From the NCBI GenBank assembly GCA_045629005.1, contig JAZQQJ010000038.1, forward strand, positions 1 to 64,000: a stretch of 64,000 nucleotides of DNA. The letters are read 5' to 3'. The position numbers and the translations under genes were made by a program. Positions within the stretch are counted from its first letter, which is position 1. Each line of letters starts with the position of its first letter. Below the pieces are notes generated by a model that was given only the letters and a program-made list of their open reading frames with translations, ran no database searches and was not told the origin of the DNA. Shown piece by piece: positions 52,152 through 61,572 of this stretch. Source of the stretch: RGIG3528 sp045629005. GTDB taxonomy: Bacteria > Bacillota > Clostridia > Lachnospirales > Lachnospiraceae.

Positions 52152-53786
52152 TCAGTCTTCCTCTTCTACAGTAGAAGTAAGTACCTGACGCTTTCTTGCC
52201 ATTTCATCGCTATCAAGATATTCGTCGTATGTAGTAACCTTATCAATCATGCTGCCGCCGGGAACAATCTCGATAATTCTGTTTGCAACTGTCTGGATGA
52301 ACTGATGGTCAAGACATGTAAACAGTACAACCGACGGGAATTTAATAAGCGCATTGTTGAGGGATGTAATGCTTTCCATATCAAGATGGTTTGTAGGCTC
52401 GTCCATAATAAGAACGTTGGCACCGATAAGCATCATCTTGGAAAGCATAACTCTGACCTTTTCACCACCGGAAAGAACGTTAACCTTCTTAACACCCTCT
52501 TCGCCTGCGAAAAGCATACGTCCGAGGAAGCCACGTACATAAGTAACATCGTCAACTGTAGAATACGGCATAAGATGTTCTACAATGTTCTCCTCGCCCT
52601 TGAATATCTCTGTATTGTCCTTAGGGAAGTAGCTCTGTGAAGTTGTAACGCCCCACTTGAAGGAACCCGAATCCGGCTCCATTTCACCCATAAGGATTTT
52701 GAAAAGTGTTGTAGCTGCAATTGTGTTGCCGCCGACAAATGCAATCTTGTCGTTTCTTCCGACGTTAAAGGAAATATTATCAAGAATCTTTACACCATTG
52801 ATTGTCTTTGAAAGATTCTTAACTTCAAGGACTTCATTACCAATTTCACGATTCGGTCTGAAATCGATGAAAGGATATTTTCTTGAGGAAGGCTTAATCT
52901 CATCAAGCTCTATCTTTTCAAGCGCACGCTTACGTGATGTAGCCTGCTTTGACTTGGAGGCATTTGCGGAGAAACGCTGGATGAACTCCTGGAGTTCTTT
53001 AATCTTCTCTTCCTTCTTCTTGTTTGCTTCCTTCATCTGGCGAACCATAAGCTGTGAAGGCTCATACCAGAAGTCGTAGTTACCTGCATAAAGCTGAATC
53101 TTTGAATAGTCGATATCGGCAATCATTGTGCAGACCTTGTTGAGGAAATAACGGTCATGGGATACAACAATGACTGTGTTATCAAAGTTAATGAGGAACT
53201 CCTCGAGCCATGCGATAGCATCGAGGTCAAGATGGTTTGTAGGCTCATCGAGGAGAAGGATGTCCGGGTTACCGAAAAGAGCCTGCGCAAGAAGTACCTT
53301 AACCTTTAAAGGGCCTTCAAGCTCCGACATCTGTGTATAATGAAATTCCGTTCCTACTCCAAGACCGTTAAGAAGTGTAGCGGCATCGCTTTCAGCTTCC
53401 CATCCGTTCAGCTCTGCGAACTCTGTTTCAAGCTCACTTGCACGGATACCGTCTTCCTCGGAGAAATCCTCCTTTGCATAGATGGCATCCTTTTCCTTCA
53501 TGATGTCGTAAAGACGCTGGTTGCCCATGATAACGGTGTCAAGTACAGGATAAGCATCGTACTTGAAGTGGTCCTGCTGAAGGAAGGAAAGACGCTGTCC
53601 GGGTGTGATGATTACATCACCCTTTGTAGGCTCAAGCTGTCCGTTTAAAATCTTAAGGAATGTTGATTTACCGGCGCCGTTTGCACCGATAATGCCATAG
53701 CAGTTGCCCTCGGTGAATTTGATGTTAACGTCCTCGAAAAGTGCTCTTTTACCGAGACGCAGTGTTATGTTGCTTGCTTGTATCAT
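52152..53786 (-). CDS. ABC-F family ATPase (YkpA/YbiT type)
   Basis: The 544-residue soluble protein has two ABC domains and the family linker, with no membrane helices. First Walker A G-A-N-G-A-G-K-S and second signature L-S-G-G-E-K-V-R are intact. First signature is S-E-L-E-G-P-L-K and second Walker A is G-G-N-T-I-A-A-T-T, both degenerate. ABC-F proteins act on ribosomes as translation factors. The asymmetry matches the YkpA/YbiT group, as I recall it. It lies between glnN and the GlgX-like gene. Confidence 0.9.
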   Translation of the reverse strand: MIQASNITLRLGKRALFEDVNIKFTEGNCYGIIGANGAGKSTFLKILNGQLEPTKGDVIITPGQRLSFLQQDHFKYDAYPVLDTVIMGNQRLYDIMKEKDAIYAKEDFSEEDGIRASELETEFAELNGWEAESDAATLLNGLGVGTEFHYTQMSELEGPLKVKVLLAQALFGNPDILLLDEPTNHLDLDAIAWLEEFLINFDNTVIVVSHDRYFLNKVCTMIADIDYSKIQLYAGNYDFWYEPSQLMVRQMKEANKKKEEKIKELQEFIQRFSANASKSKQATSRKRALEKIELDEIKPSSRKYPFIDFRPNREIGNEVLEVKNLSKTINGVKILDNISFNVGRNDKIAFVGGNTIAATTLFKILMGEMEPDSGSFKWGVTTSQSYFPKDNTEIFKGEENIVEHLMPYSTVDDVTYVRGFLGRMLFAGEEGVKKVNVLSGGEKVRVMLSKMMLIGANVLIMDEPTNHLDMESITSLNNALIKFPSVVLFTCLDHQFIQTVANRIIEIVPGGSMIDKVTTYDEYLDSDEMARKRQVLTSTVEEED

Positions 53787-53809
53787 TTTATTTATTGCCC
53801 TTTCATTAA

Positions 53810-55924
53810 TTAAATTTCAAACATAAGGTCCTCATATGTGGGAACCGGCCAGAAACGCTTGTCGACAATAACCTCGAGCGCATCAACAGGCTTTCTGAGC
53901 GCCTGCATTGCGGGAACAACGTCTGTTGCATAGGCAAAGGCACGTTCCTTTTCACTTGTTATTTTCTTTGCGTTACTGTTCTTCTCCTGAAGTGCATCAA
54001 GAGCGTCACTCGCTTCTTCAAGAAGAGCTGAAAGCTCGGAGAGAAGCTTTGCCTGAACTCTTGTTGAGAGTCCGAGGCCTGTTTCTTTTATGGTGTTTAT
54101 TGAATCCGCAAGACGTTTTGAATAGCGGATAACCGCAGGAATATAAAGTCTTGTGACCATTTCAATCATTGTATTGGCTTCGATATTTATTGTCTTTGAG
54201 TAAAACTCGTAATTGATTTCCTCGCGTGCCTGGAGTTCCGTAAGGCTCAGTACGTGGTGCTTTTCGAATACTCTTACTGTCTCCGGGAGAGTTAATGCTT
54301 CATTTGCATAAACCATTGACTTGGCTGAAGGAAGGCCTCTCTTTTCGGCTTCCTCACGCCACTCCTTTGAGTAACCGTCACCGTTGAAAATAACTCTGGA
54401 ATGCTTTGTAAGGCTCTCTCTTATTGCCTTCATGGCTTCCTTTTCAACGTCTTCCTTAGGTACCTTTTCAAGCCTGTCCGCGAACTCGCAAAGTGCATCC
54501 GCAACTATAGTATTGAGGACGGTATTCGGAGAAGCGATGGACTGCTGTGAAGAAACACTTCTGAACTCAAACTTATTACCTGTAAATGCGAAAGGTGAAG
54601 TACGGTTTCTGTCCGTTGCGTCCTTGTGAACTGCGGGAAGCGATGAAACGCCCATATTCATGACAGTTCTGCCCTTGCAGTCATGTGCTTCGCCTGTTTC
54701 GATAATCTGGCGGATGATGTCATCAAGCTGTTCACCGAGGAAAACAGAGATAACTGAAGGCGGTGCTTCATTTCCCCCAAGTCTGTTATCATTACCGGGT
54801 GTTGATGCGGATTCACGTAAAAGAAGTGCGTGATCGTCTACAGCAGAAATGACAGCGGTAAGGAAAAGCAGGAACTGAAGGTTCTTGTTAGGCTCCTTGC
54901 CCGGCTTAAGGAGGTTCTCTCCCGTATTTGTAACCATAGACCAGTTATTGTGTTTACCCGAGCCGTTAACGCCGGCAAAAGGCTTTTCATTAAGGAGACA
55001 CTCAAGGTCATGACGCTTCGCAACCTTTTTCATTGTGTCCATAATAATCTGGTTGTGGTCTACGGCAATGTTAGCGGTAGTATAAATCGGAGCAAGCTCA
55101 TGCTGTGCCGGAGCAGCTTCGTTGTGCTGTGTCTTTGCAAAAACGCCAAGCTTCCAAAGCTCGGTATTAAGCTCTTTCATATATGCGGCAATACGTTCTT
55201 TGATGGTACCGTAATAATGGTCGTCCATCTCCTGTCCTTTCGGTGCGGGAGCTCCAAAAAGCGTACGGCCTGTGAAGATGAGGTCTTCACGTCGCATATA
55301 TTTTCTGTGATCGACAAGGAAGTACTCCTGTTCGGCACCTACAGAGCAGGAAACGTGCGTTACTTCTTCCTTACCGAGTATATGACATAATCTCACTGCC
55401 TGCTTGGAAATAGCTTCCATTGAACGGAGAAGCGGTGTCTTTTTGTCAAGAGCTTCGCCTGTGTATGAGCAGAAAGCAGTCGGAATGCAGAGTGTAACGC
55501 CTGCGGCATCTTCTTTGACAAATGCAGGGCTTGTGCAGTCCCATGCCGTGTAACCTCTTGCTTCAAATGTTGCTCTGAGACCGCCCGAAGGGAAGGATGA
55601 AGCATCACTTTCACCCTTTGTAAGTTCTCTTCCCGAGAACTCCATTATAACCTTTCCGCCCTCTGAAGGAGCAAGAAATGCATCATGCTTTTCAGCGGTA
55701 ATGCCTGTCATCGGCTGGAACCAGTGTGTGTAATGAGTCGCACCCTTTTTGAGAGCCCACTCCTTCATTGCGTTGGCAACAACATCGGCAATTGCAGGAT
55801 CAAGCTCGGAGCCCGCTTCCATCGTCTTTTTAAGAGATGCGAACACTGCCTCCGGGAGCATTTCCTTCATAACCGATTCGTTAAATACGTCTGTTCCAAA
55901 CACTTCAGAAATAACATCTGCCAT
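53810..55924 (-). CDS. glnN: Type III glutamine synthetase
   Basis: The 704-residue enzyme combines glutamate and ammonia to glutamine with ATP. Length and blocks (K-P-F-A-G-V-N-G-S-G-K-H-N-N-W-S near residue 325 and G-N-E-A-P-P-S) are those of the dodecameric type III family found in Clostridia, Bacteroides and cyanobacteria. A GAAAGG site lies 12 bases before the ATG. It follows mscS by 46 bases; no regulatory motif was recognised. Confidence 0.96.
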   Translation of the reverse strand: MADVISEVFGTDVFNESVMKEMLPEAVFASLKKTMEAGSELDPAIADVVANAMKEWALKKGATHYTHWFQPMTGITAEKHDAFLAPSEGGKVIMEFSGRELTKGESDASSFPSGGLRATFEARGYTAWDCTSPAFVKEDAAGVTLCIPTAFCSYTGEALDKKTPLLRSMEAISKQAVRLCHILGKEEVTHVSCSVGAEQEYFLVDHRKYMRREDLIFTGRTLFGAPAPKGQEMDDHYYGTIKERIAAYMKELNTELWKLGVFAKTQHNEAAPAQHELAPIYTTANIAVDHNQIIMDTMKKVAKRHDLECLLNEKPFAGVNGSGKHNNWSMVTNTGENLLKPGKEPNKNLQFLLFLTAVISAVDDHALLLRESASTPGNDNRLGGNEAPPSVISVFLGEQLDDIIRQIIETGEAHDCKGRTVMNMGVSSLPAVHKDATDRNRTSPFAFTGNKFEFRSVSSQQSIASPNTVLNTIVADALCEFADRLEKVPKEDVEKEAMKAIRESLTKHSRVIFNGDGYSKEWREEAEKRGLPSAKSMVYANEALTLPETVRVFEKHHVLSLTELQAREEINYEFYSKTINIEANTMIEMVTRLYIPAVIRYSKRLADSINTIKETGLGLSTRVQAKLLSELSALLEEASDALDALQEKNSNAKKITSEKERAFAYATDVVPAMQALRKPVDALEVIVDKRFWPVPTYEDLMFEI

Positions 55925-55970
55925 ATTTCTACCAAAACCTTTCGAAAAGATTTTTCCCCGCCCTTAAAAC

Positions 55971-56801
55971 CTATTTCTCATTAAAAACCGTAACATCAAT
56001 CTGCTTGTAAGGAATCTCGATACCTTCTTTATCAAACTCTTTCTTGATGTTTTCGGTTACTTCAAACTTTGCTGACCAGTAATTTGCAGCATCAACCCAG
56101 AAACGGAGGTTATATGCCACAGCATTGTCTCCATATTCGTTTACAAAGCACATGATTTCTTCATCCTGTTTAACAAGTGAAGAATTCTTTGCAATTGAAA
56201 CAAGGACATTCTTTACCTTCTCAATGTCTGCGTCATAAGAAGCACCTACAACAATATCAAGTCTTCGTTTATTCTGAGCAGATACATTGGTGATTGAAGA
56301 ATTCGAAAGCTGCCCGTTCGGAATAACTATGTCCTTAAAATCGGGTGTACGAATCTTTGTATAGAAAATGTCAATTGAAATGACCGCTCCTTCCTGTCCG
56401 CATGAAACAATATAATCACCGATACGGAAGGGCTTAAGAATGAGTATAAGCACACCGCCCGCAAAGTTTGAAAGGCTGCCCTGAAGAGCAAGACCTATTG
56501 CGAGGCCGGCAGAACCGATAACGGAAACTATTGTTGCTGTACCGACTCCAAGAATCTCAACAATTCCGGCAACAAGTGCGGCATACAGCATAAACTTGAT
56601 TATGCTTGCAAGGAAGCCTTCAACGCCTTCATCCCACTTAGTCTTCTTAAAAAGCTTTTTAACACATCTCATAATAAGCTTTATCAGAAGTCTGCATACG
56701 ATAAAAACTACTATAGCAATCGCAATTCTAATAATAATCGGCAAAATCGATTCTGCAGCATAGATGCCAAGTCTTGTAAAAAAATCCGAAAATAAACCCA
56801 T
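55971..56801 (-). CDS. mscS: Mechanosensitive channel, MscS family
   Basis: The 276-residue protein has three N-terminal helices, the third pore-like with G-S-A-G-L-A-I-G-L-A-L-Q-G-S-L-S-N-F-A-G-G. A beta domain containing P-F-R-I-G-D-Y-I and a cytoplasmic cage with I-P-N-G-Q-L-S-N-S-S-I-T-N follow. These are the hallmarks of small MscS-type channels, which open under membrane tension. It starts after glgB by 15 bases with GGAGA nearby. Confidence 0.94.
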   Translation of the reverse strand: MGLFSDFFTRLGIYAAESILPIIIRIAIAIVVFIVCRLLIKLIMRCVKKLFKKTKWDEGVEGFLASIIKFMLYAALVAGIVEILGVGTATIVSVIGSAGLAIGLALQGSLSNFAGGVLILILKPFRIGDYIVSCGQEGAVISIDIFYTKIRTPDFKDIVIPNGQLSNSSITNVSAQNKRRLDIVVGASYDADIEKVKNVLVSIAKNSSLVKQDEEIMCFVNEYGDNAVAYNLRFWVDAANYWSAKFEVTENIKKEFDKEGIEIPYKQIDVTVFNEK

Positions 56802-56816
56802 TTGGTATATCTCCTA

Positions 56817-59021
56817 TTACTCTTTTATTTCGAATACTGCGCACCCGAGAGGCGGAAGCACCAATTTAATCGAATTGTCTTTACCGTCCTTTTGAACGGG
56901 CTTTGAATTGATCTGTCTTCTGTTAACATGTCCCTGACCTCCGAACTTAACATCGTCGGAGTTAAGTATTTCCTTATACTTTCCCGGGCGCGGAACGGCC
57001 TGTATAAACTCTTCATACACAACCGGTGTGAAGTTGCAGATAAACAAGAGCTGTGAGCCGTCCTCCGCTGTTCTTACAAAGGAAACTATAGAGTGATCGG
57101 CATCCATACAGCTCATCCATTCAAAGCCTGCAGGCTCAAAGTCCATATCGTAAAGAGCGGGCTTTTCCAGGTAGAGCTTGTAAAGATCATGACAAAAATC
57201 ATTAAAATGTCTGTGTGAATCGTACTGATCGACAAGTCCCCAGTCCAGGGATTTATTTTCATTCCACTCCGCGAACTGTGCAAAATCCTGGCCCATGAAC
57301 AGAAGTTTCTTTCCCGGATGACCAATCATAAACGAATATGCAAGACGAAGGTTTGCAAACTTTTCTTCATAGCTTCCCGGCATTTTATTGATGAGCGAGC
57401 CTTTTCCATGAACAACCTCATCGTGTGAGAAAACAAGCACAAAACGTTCGCTGTAGGCATACATCATAGAAAATGTAAGGCATCCGTGAACACCCTTCTT
57501 GAACAAAGGGTCCTGACTCATATACTTGAGGAAGTCGTTCATCCAGCCCATGTTCCACTTAAGATTAAAGCCCAGGCTGTTGTTTTCTTCAACAACACCG
57601 GTAACATTCGGCCATGCAGTGGATTCCTCGGCTATCATCATGACATTTTTGTTTCTCTTTGCCATAATGGAGTTCAGGTGTTTTAAAAACTCAACAGAAT
57701 CAAGGTTCTCCCTTCCGCCGTATTTATTGGGAATCCATTCTCCGTCGTTTTTACCATAATCAAGGTAAAGCATTGATGCTACGGCATCCATGCGGATTCC
57801 GTCAACATGGAACTGCTCAACCCAGTAGAGCGCATTTGCTATGAGGAAGTTCGAAACCTCGGGGCGTTCAAGATTATAAATGAGTGTTCCCCAGTGAGGA
57901 TGCTCTCCTTTTCTCTTGTCCCAATGCTCATACAGGCATGTGCCGTCAAACTGCGCAAGCCCGAAGGAATCCTTCGGGAAATGAGCCGGTACCCAGTCGA
58001 GAATGACTCCGATACCATTCTCATGCATATAATTAACAAAATATCTGAAATCGTCAGGATTTCCGAAACGTGATGTAGGTGCATAGTATCCTGTCACCTG
58101 ATATCCCCATGAACCATCGAAAGGATGCTCCATGACGGGGAGAAGCTCAATGTGGGTATAACCCATTTTTTTAATATAACCCGCAAGCATTACCGCAAGT
58201 TCACGATAATTGTAGAAACTTCCGTCTTCTTCGGTAGGCTTTTTCCAGGAACCGAGATGAACTTCATAAATGTTCATCGGTTTCTTAAAAGGGTTCTCCT
58301 TTGAGCGCAGCTTTATATATTCCTTGTCAGACCATTTAAACGCCGATTCAAAAACGATAGAAGCATTATTGGGACGCTTTTCGGCAAAAGCACCGTAAGG
58401 ATCGCTCTTAAGAATTACACGTCCGTCAGTGGTACGAATTGCATATTTGTATATTGTTCCGTCCGGAATGCCGGGAATAAACAGTGTAAACACACCATGT
58501 GCTTCACTGAATTCCATTGGATTACGCTTTTCATTCCAAAGGTTAAAATCACCAACAACACTTACAGAAACAGCATTGGGTGCCCATACGTTAAAGAGCA
58601 CACCACGCTTTCCGTTTACGGATGTTCTGTGCGCTCCAAGGAGCTTATAAACTTCATAGTTTACGCCTTGGTTGAAAAGAGACAGCGCGAATTTATCAAA
58701 GGACGGCTTATATGCATAAACATCCTCTGTGGTAAAATCAGCCCCATCGGCATAATACAGAGTAAGGGTATACTTAAACAGCTCATCGGCATCTATTATC
58801 GTCCCAAAGAAGCCTGCTCCGTTCAGACATTTCATTTCATACTTCTGACGTGTAGACTTACGGTTTACGACTGCTCCTACCGCATCGGGATAAAAGCAGC
58901 AAATTCGAACCTTTCCATCGCACATATGTGCACCTAGAATATCGAAAGGGTGTTTATTCGTGAAGCCGATTATTGAATTGATGTCCTGTTCTGAAACGAA
59001 ACCGGAAATTCTTTGATCCAT
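56817..59021 (-). CDS. glgB: 1,4-alpha-glucan branching enzyme
   Basis: The 734-residue GH13 enzyme has two CBM48-like N-terminal domains, then the catalytic barrel with D412 (V-D-G-I-R-M-D-A-V), E465 (I-A-E-E-S-T) and D534 (S-H-D-E-V-V-H-G). It creates alpha-1,6 branches in glycogen. All three catalytic acids are present, in contrast to the GlgX-like neighbour. The length is normal and GGAGATTTT precedes the ATG. Confidence 0.97.
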   Translation of the reverse strand: MDQRISGFVSEQDINSIIGFTNKHPFDILGAHMCDGKVRICCFYPDAVGAVVNRKSTRQKYEMKCLNGAGFFGTIIDADELFKYTLTLYYADGADFTTEDVYAYKPSFDKFALSLFNQGVNYEVYKLLGAHRTSVNGKRGVLFNVWAPNAVSVSVVGDFNLWNEKRNPMEFSEAHGVFTLFIPGIPDGTIYKYAIRTTDGRVILKSDPYGAFAEKRPNNASIVFESAFKWSDKEYIKLRSKENPFKKPMNIYEVHLGSWKKPTEEDGSFYNYRELAVMLAGYIKKMGYTHIELLPVMEHPFDGSWGYQVTGYYAPTSRFGNPDDFRYFVNYMHENGIGVILDWVPAHFPKDSFGLAQFDGTCLYEHWDKRKGEHPHWGTLIYNLERPEVSNFLIANALYWVEQFHVDGIRMDAVASMLYLDYGKNDGEWIPNKYGGRENLDSVEFLKHLNSIMAKRNKNVMMIAEESTAWPNVTGVVEENNSLGFNLKWNMGWMNDFLKYMSQDPLFKKGVHGCLTFSMMYAYSERFVLVFSHDEVVHGKGSLINKMPGSYEEKFANLRLAYSFMIGHPGKKLLFMGQDFAQFAEWNENKSLDWGLVDQYDSHRHFNDFCHDLYKLYLEKPALYDMDFEPAGFEWMSCMDADHSIVSFVRTAEDGSQLLFICNFTPVVYEEFIQAVPRPGKYKEILNSDDVKFGGQGHVNRRQINSKPVQKDGKDNSIKLVLPPLGCAVFEIKE

Positions 59022-59045
59022 TGAAAAATCTCCTTTAAGAGAAAA

Positions 59046-59906
59046 TTATTCTACGTACCACTCGTCTCTTGATTCGTCCTCATGCCCTGTTGTATCAGTA
59101 TCTTCCGAAGGTGCTATCTCCCCTGATGACTTTTGCTCATCAAGCACCTGCTGAACATATTTTCGAAGTACCTTTTCCATCATAAATGACTCAATATATA
59201 CTCCGGCAGAAATACCAAAAAGAAGCACAAACCCGTTTGTAAGGTATATTGCAAGTAAAAGTGCTGCCCAGAGAAGGATGGAAAGAATTGAAGTTCCAAG
59301 ATGCTTAATTGATGCTCCGAAGGAAAACTTGAAGCAGTTTCCAAGCTTCATCTCAAACCTTGAAATAACCGGACAGAAGAAAATGAATGTTCCTGCTGTT
59401 ACGAATGAAACTGCAATGTATCCGCCGAGAAGTATTGTCTGCTTTGTTGTTCCGACATTCAACACCTCAGTAATTGCATAAAACATGCCGTTTTCGATAA
59501 CATATTCCATAACCGACTGTGTAGAATCTGCAGGCATTATCAAACCAATAAGATAAAACAGGTCAAGCGTAAGGAAAGCCACTATTGAAAGAAAAATTGC
59601 TGAGGCAATTGCTCCCTGCCTGAAATTACTTACAAACGAACGAAAAAACTCTTTTGTAACATAGCTTCTGTTATGTCTGACTGCTTTCACCGTACTGTAA
59701 TAAAGAGCTACAAAGGACGGTACAACAACAATAAGTGAAAGAATCATCGGAACCATCCAGAATACTATTCCTGTTGTTCCAAACAGATACAGGAAAACGA
59801 GGAACGGAACATACAGCAAAAGCCAGTAAATGTTTAAAAGTACAACATCAAACAGCTTTCCCATAAAGGTAAAAAACTTGTTGTCGGGATTAAAAAAATC
59901 TCTCAT
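59046..59906 (-). CDS. YesL-family (DUF624) membrane protein
   Basis: The 286-residue protein has about six membrane helices and a charged C-tail (about 245-286). It begins with the family pattern F-x-x-F-M-G-K-L-F-D-V-V-L-L-N-I-Y-W-L-L, typical of YesL/DUF624. Members often accompany carbohydrate uptake genes; function unclear. The start at 59906 has TTTGGAGG upstream. Confidence 0.83.
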   Translation of the reverse strand: MRDFFNPDNKFFTFMGKLFDVVLLNIYWLLLYVPFLVFLYLFGTTGIVFWMVPMILSLIVVVPSFVALYYSTVKAVRHNRSYVTKEFFRSFVSNFRQGAIASAIFLSIVAFLTLDLFYLIGLIMPADSTQSVMEYVIENGMFYAITEVLNVGTTKQTILLGGYIAVSFVTAGTFIFFCPVISRFEMKLGNCFKFSFGASIKHLGTSILSILLWAALLLAIYLTNGFVLLFGISAGVYIESFMMEKVLRKYVQQVLDEQKSSGEIAPSEDTDTTGHEDESRDEWYVE

Positions 59907-59964
59907 AAAACCTCCAAAGAATAACAGTATCAGCTCTTCTGTTTTATTATACGCATACAAAAAT

Positions 59965-59987
59965 AAGCGTCAGACTTGCTGACGCTT
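59965..59987 (-). terminator. Terminator after the zinc-ribbon cluster
   Basis: A 9-bp stem (59965-59973 with 59979-59987) and 5-base loop are followed on the minus strand by TATTTTTG, about 70 bases after the small membrane gene stop. Confidence 0.8.
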
Positions 59988-60058
59988 TAATTTTAGCCCA
60001 TTACGGGCAGAAATGCAAATGTTATTTACTTATGATACTTAATAGCTTAGGTAAAGAT

Positions 60059-60286
60059 TTACTGCTGTTTTTCGGTATTCTGACGAGGCTTTTCGCGCTT
60101 CTCTTCCTTTGAGTAAAGGAAGATCTCATTTTTACCGGTTACATTAAGTGAACCGGGGGTAACATAAGAGTTCGCCTGTGTCTTTGCGGCAACGCTTCTA
60201 AGCTCTCCCTTTAAAACGCCGGTTCCGATAAGTCCTACAAGAAGGCCTGCAACAACAGCGATAATAATCATCATAGGTATACTCAT
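60059..60286 (-). CDS. Small single-pass membrane protein
   Basis: The 75-residue protein has an N-terminal helix (about 4-24) followed by a polar, charged tail rich in K, E, R and Q. GGAGGATG lies before the start. It has no family I can name. It follows the YdjG-like gene by 12 bases and is the last gene of the SPFH/zinc-ribbon cluster. Confidence 0.65.
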   Translation of the reverse strand: MSIPMMIIIAVVAGLLVGLIGTGVLKGELRSVAAKTQANSYVTPGSLNVTGKNEIFLYSKEEKREKPRQNTEKQQ

Positions 60287-60298
60287 GTCACATCCTCC

Positions 60299-61390
60299 TT
60301 ATTTACTCAACATATTAATCAGGAACAAAGCAACAAATGTAACTGCTGCACCGATTCCGGCATATTTCCAAAAGTACTTTGTAACAAGAGACTTATCGCA
60401 GGGAAGGTTTCCGACCATGCGTCCTGTCTGTCCGTTCATTGCAAAAGTGTACTTTTCGCCTTCATAGGTTGTATTTAAAAGCCATACAGGAAGAAGAACA
60501 TATTCGGACTTACCGTCTGTAGTCTGAACGCTTCCTGCCTTAACGCTTACACGGTCAAAGCCTGTAACTGTTTTATAGAAAGCTTCTTCAGTACTTCCTT
60601 TAATACGTGCTGTGGCACGAGTCATGCAATCCTCTTCGGACACATCGTATTTATCTGCAAGATAACCTGCAAGATAAGCTGTCTGGAAAGGAACCGCATC
60701 CTTCATGTCAAAAGGCTCAACGGAGTCCATGAGGTCATCTGCCATCTTCGTTGAACTGTCAACAGGAATGCCCTTAAACTCAAGTGTACCTTTTCTGAGA
60801 ACACTGTAGAAATCTGACTTTTCGTAATCATACTGTTCATCGCTTCTACGTTTAATCTTTACGGCATCATATGTGTAATTAGCGTTTGCCTTTGCGTCAA
60901 TAAGCCAGAAAGGAACATAAACGCCTTTAATTTCATCAATATGGTTTCTGTCTTTAAACTGCGGAGGTAAAAGCTTCTTTCCGGAAATATGCTGTAAATA
61001 AGCAGCCTTTGCAGCTTCTTTGTCCTTCTTAAAAGGAATAATTCTCGTAGGCTTTAAGCCGCCCTTAAACTGTCCCATCATAACTACAGGATTGTCACAG
61101 TAAGGACACTTTGTAGCGCCTGTTGTTGCATCGGCAACAATCTCACCGCCGCAGGACTGGCATACATAAACCTGCATACCTGCTGTCTCACTGTCAGACC
61201 ACTCTCCGCCCGTAGCAGTATCAAAGCTCATATCGTCCTCGCCGGTTGCTTCAAGATTGGCATCGACAGCCATAAGAGCTTCCATATCAAATTCGGTATC
61301 ACAGTACGGACATTTAATCTTCTGAACCTGGCTGTTAAACTCAAGTCCACCACCACAGCATGGGCATTCGTACTCATGTAAACCTGCCAT
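60299..61390 (-). CDS. YdjG-like zinc-ribbon membrane protein
   Basis: The 363-residue protein begins with two zinc ribbons (C-P-C-C-G-G-G near residue 9 with C-P-Y-C-D; C-Q-S-C-G-G-E with C-P-Y-C-D-N). A beta-rich domain with V-P-F-W-L-I-D follows, then one C-terminal membrane helix (about 342-360). This is the TFIIB-zinc-ribbon/YdjG-like layout. In Bacillus, YdjG acts with the SPFH protein YdjI and PspA at the membrane. The start at 61390 has AAGGAGGAG upstream. Confidence 0.8.
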   Translation of the reverse strand: MAGLHEYECPCCGGGLEFNSQVQKIKCPYCDTEFDMEALMAVDANLEATGEDDMSFDTATGGEWSDSETAGMQVYVCQSCGGEIVADATTGATKCPYCDNPVVMMGQFKGGLKPTRIIPFKKDKEAAKAAYLQHISGKKLLPPQFKDRNHIDEIKGVYVPFWLIDAKANANYTYDAVKIKRRSDEQYDYEKSDFYSVLRKGTLEFKGIPVDSSTKMADDLMDSVEPFDMKDAVPFQTAYLAGYLADKYDVSEEDCMTRATARIKGSTEEAFYKTVTGFDRVSVKAGSVQTTDGKSEYVLLPVWLLNTTYEGEKYTFAMNGQTGRMVGNLPCDKSLVTKYFWKYAGIGAAVTFVALFLINMLSK

Positions 61391-61475
61391 TTTTCTCCTC
61401 CTTAAATCCCAATATATCGTGTGAAAACAAAGCTGTCTGTCATCAAACAAACAGAACTTTCCTTATTCACACAAA

Positions 61476-61503
61476 ACGCCGGGCAGAGTTTCCCGCCCGG
61501 CGT
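61476..61503 (-). terminator. GC-rich hairpin after the SPFH gene
   Basis: A 9-bp stem (ACGCCGGGC at 61476-61484, GCCCGGCGT at 61495-61503) is followed on the minus strand by TTTTGTGTG. It lies about 70 bases after the SPFH stop, before the YdjG-like gene, so some read-through or a promoter in 61391-61475 is expected. I see no convincing promoter there. Confidence 0.7.
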
Positions 61504-61572
61504 CAAACTAGCGAATTATCGCAATTTGCTCATATTACATCGGACTTTAAATACTGTTAAAATCCAAAATCC

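Noticed and set aside
60285..60467. Small plus-strand frame across the zinc-ribbon gene end
   Set aside because: Antisense to the YdjG-like gene and without ribosome site or motif.
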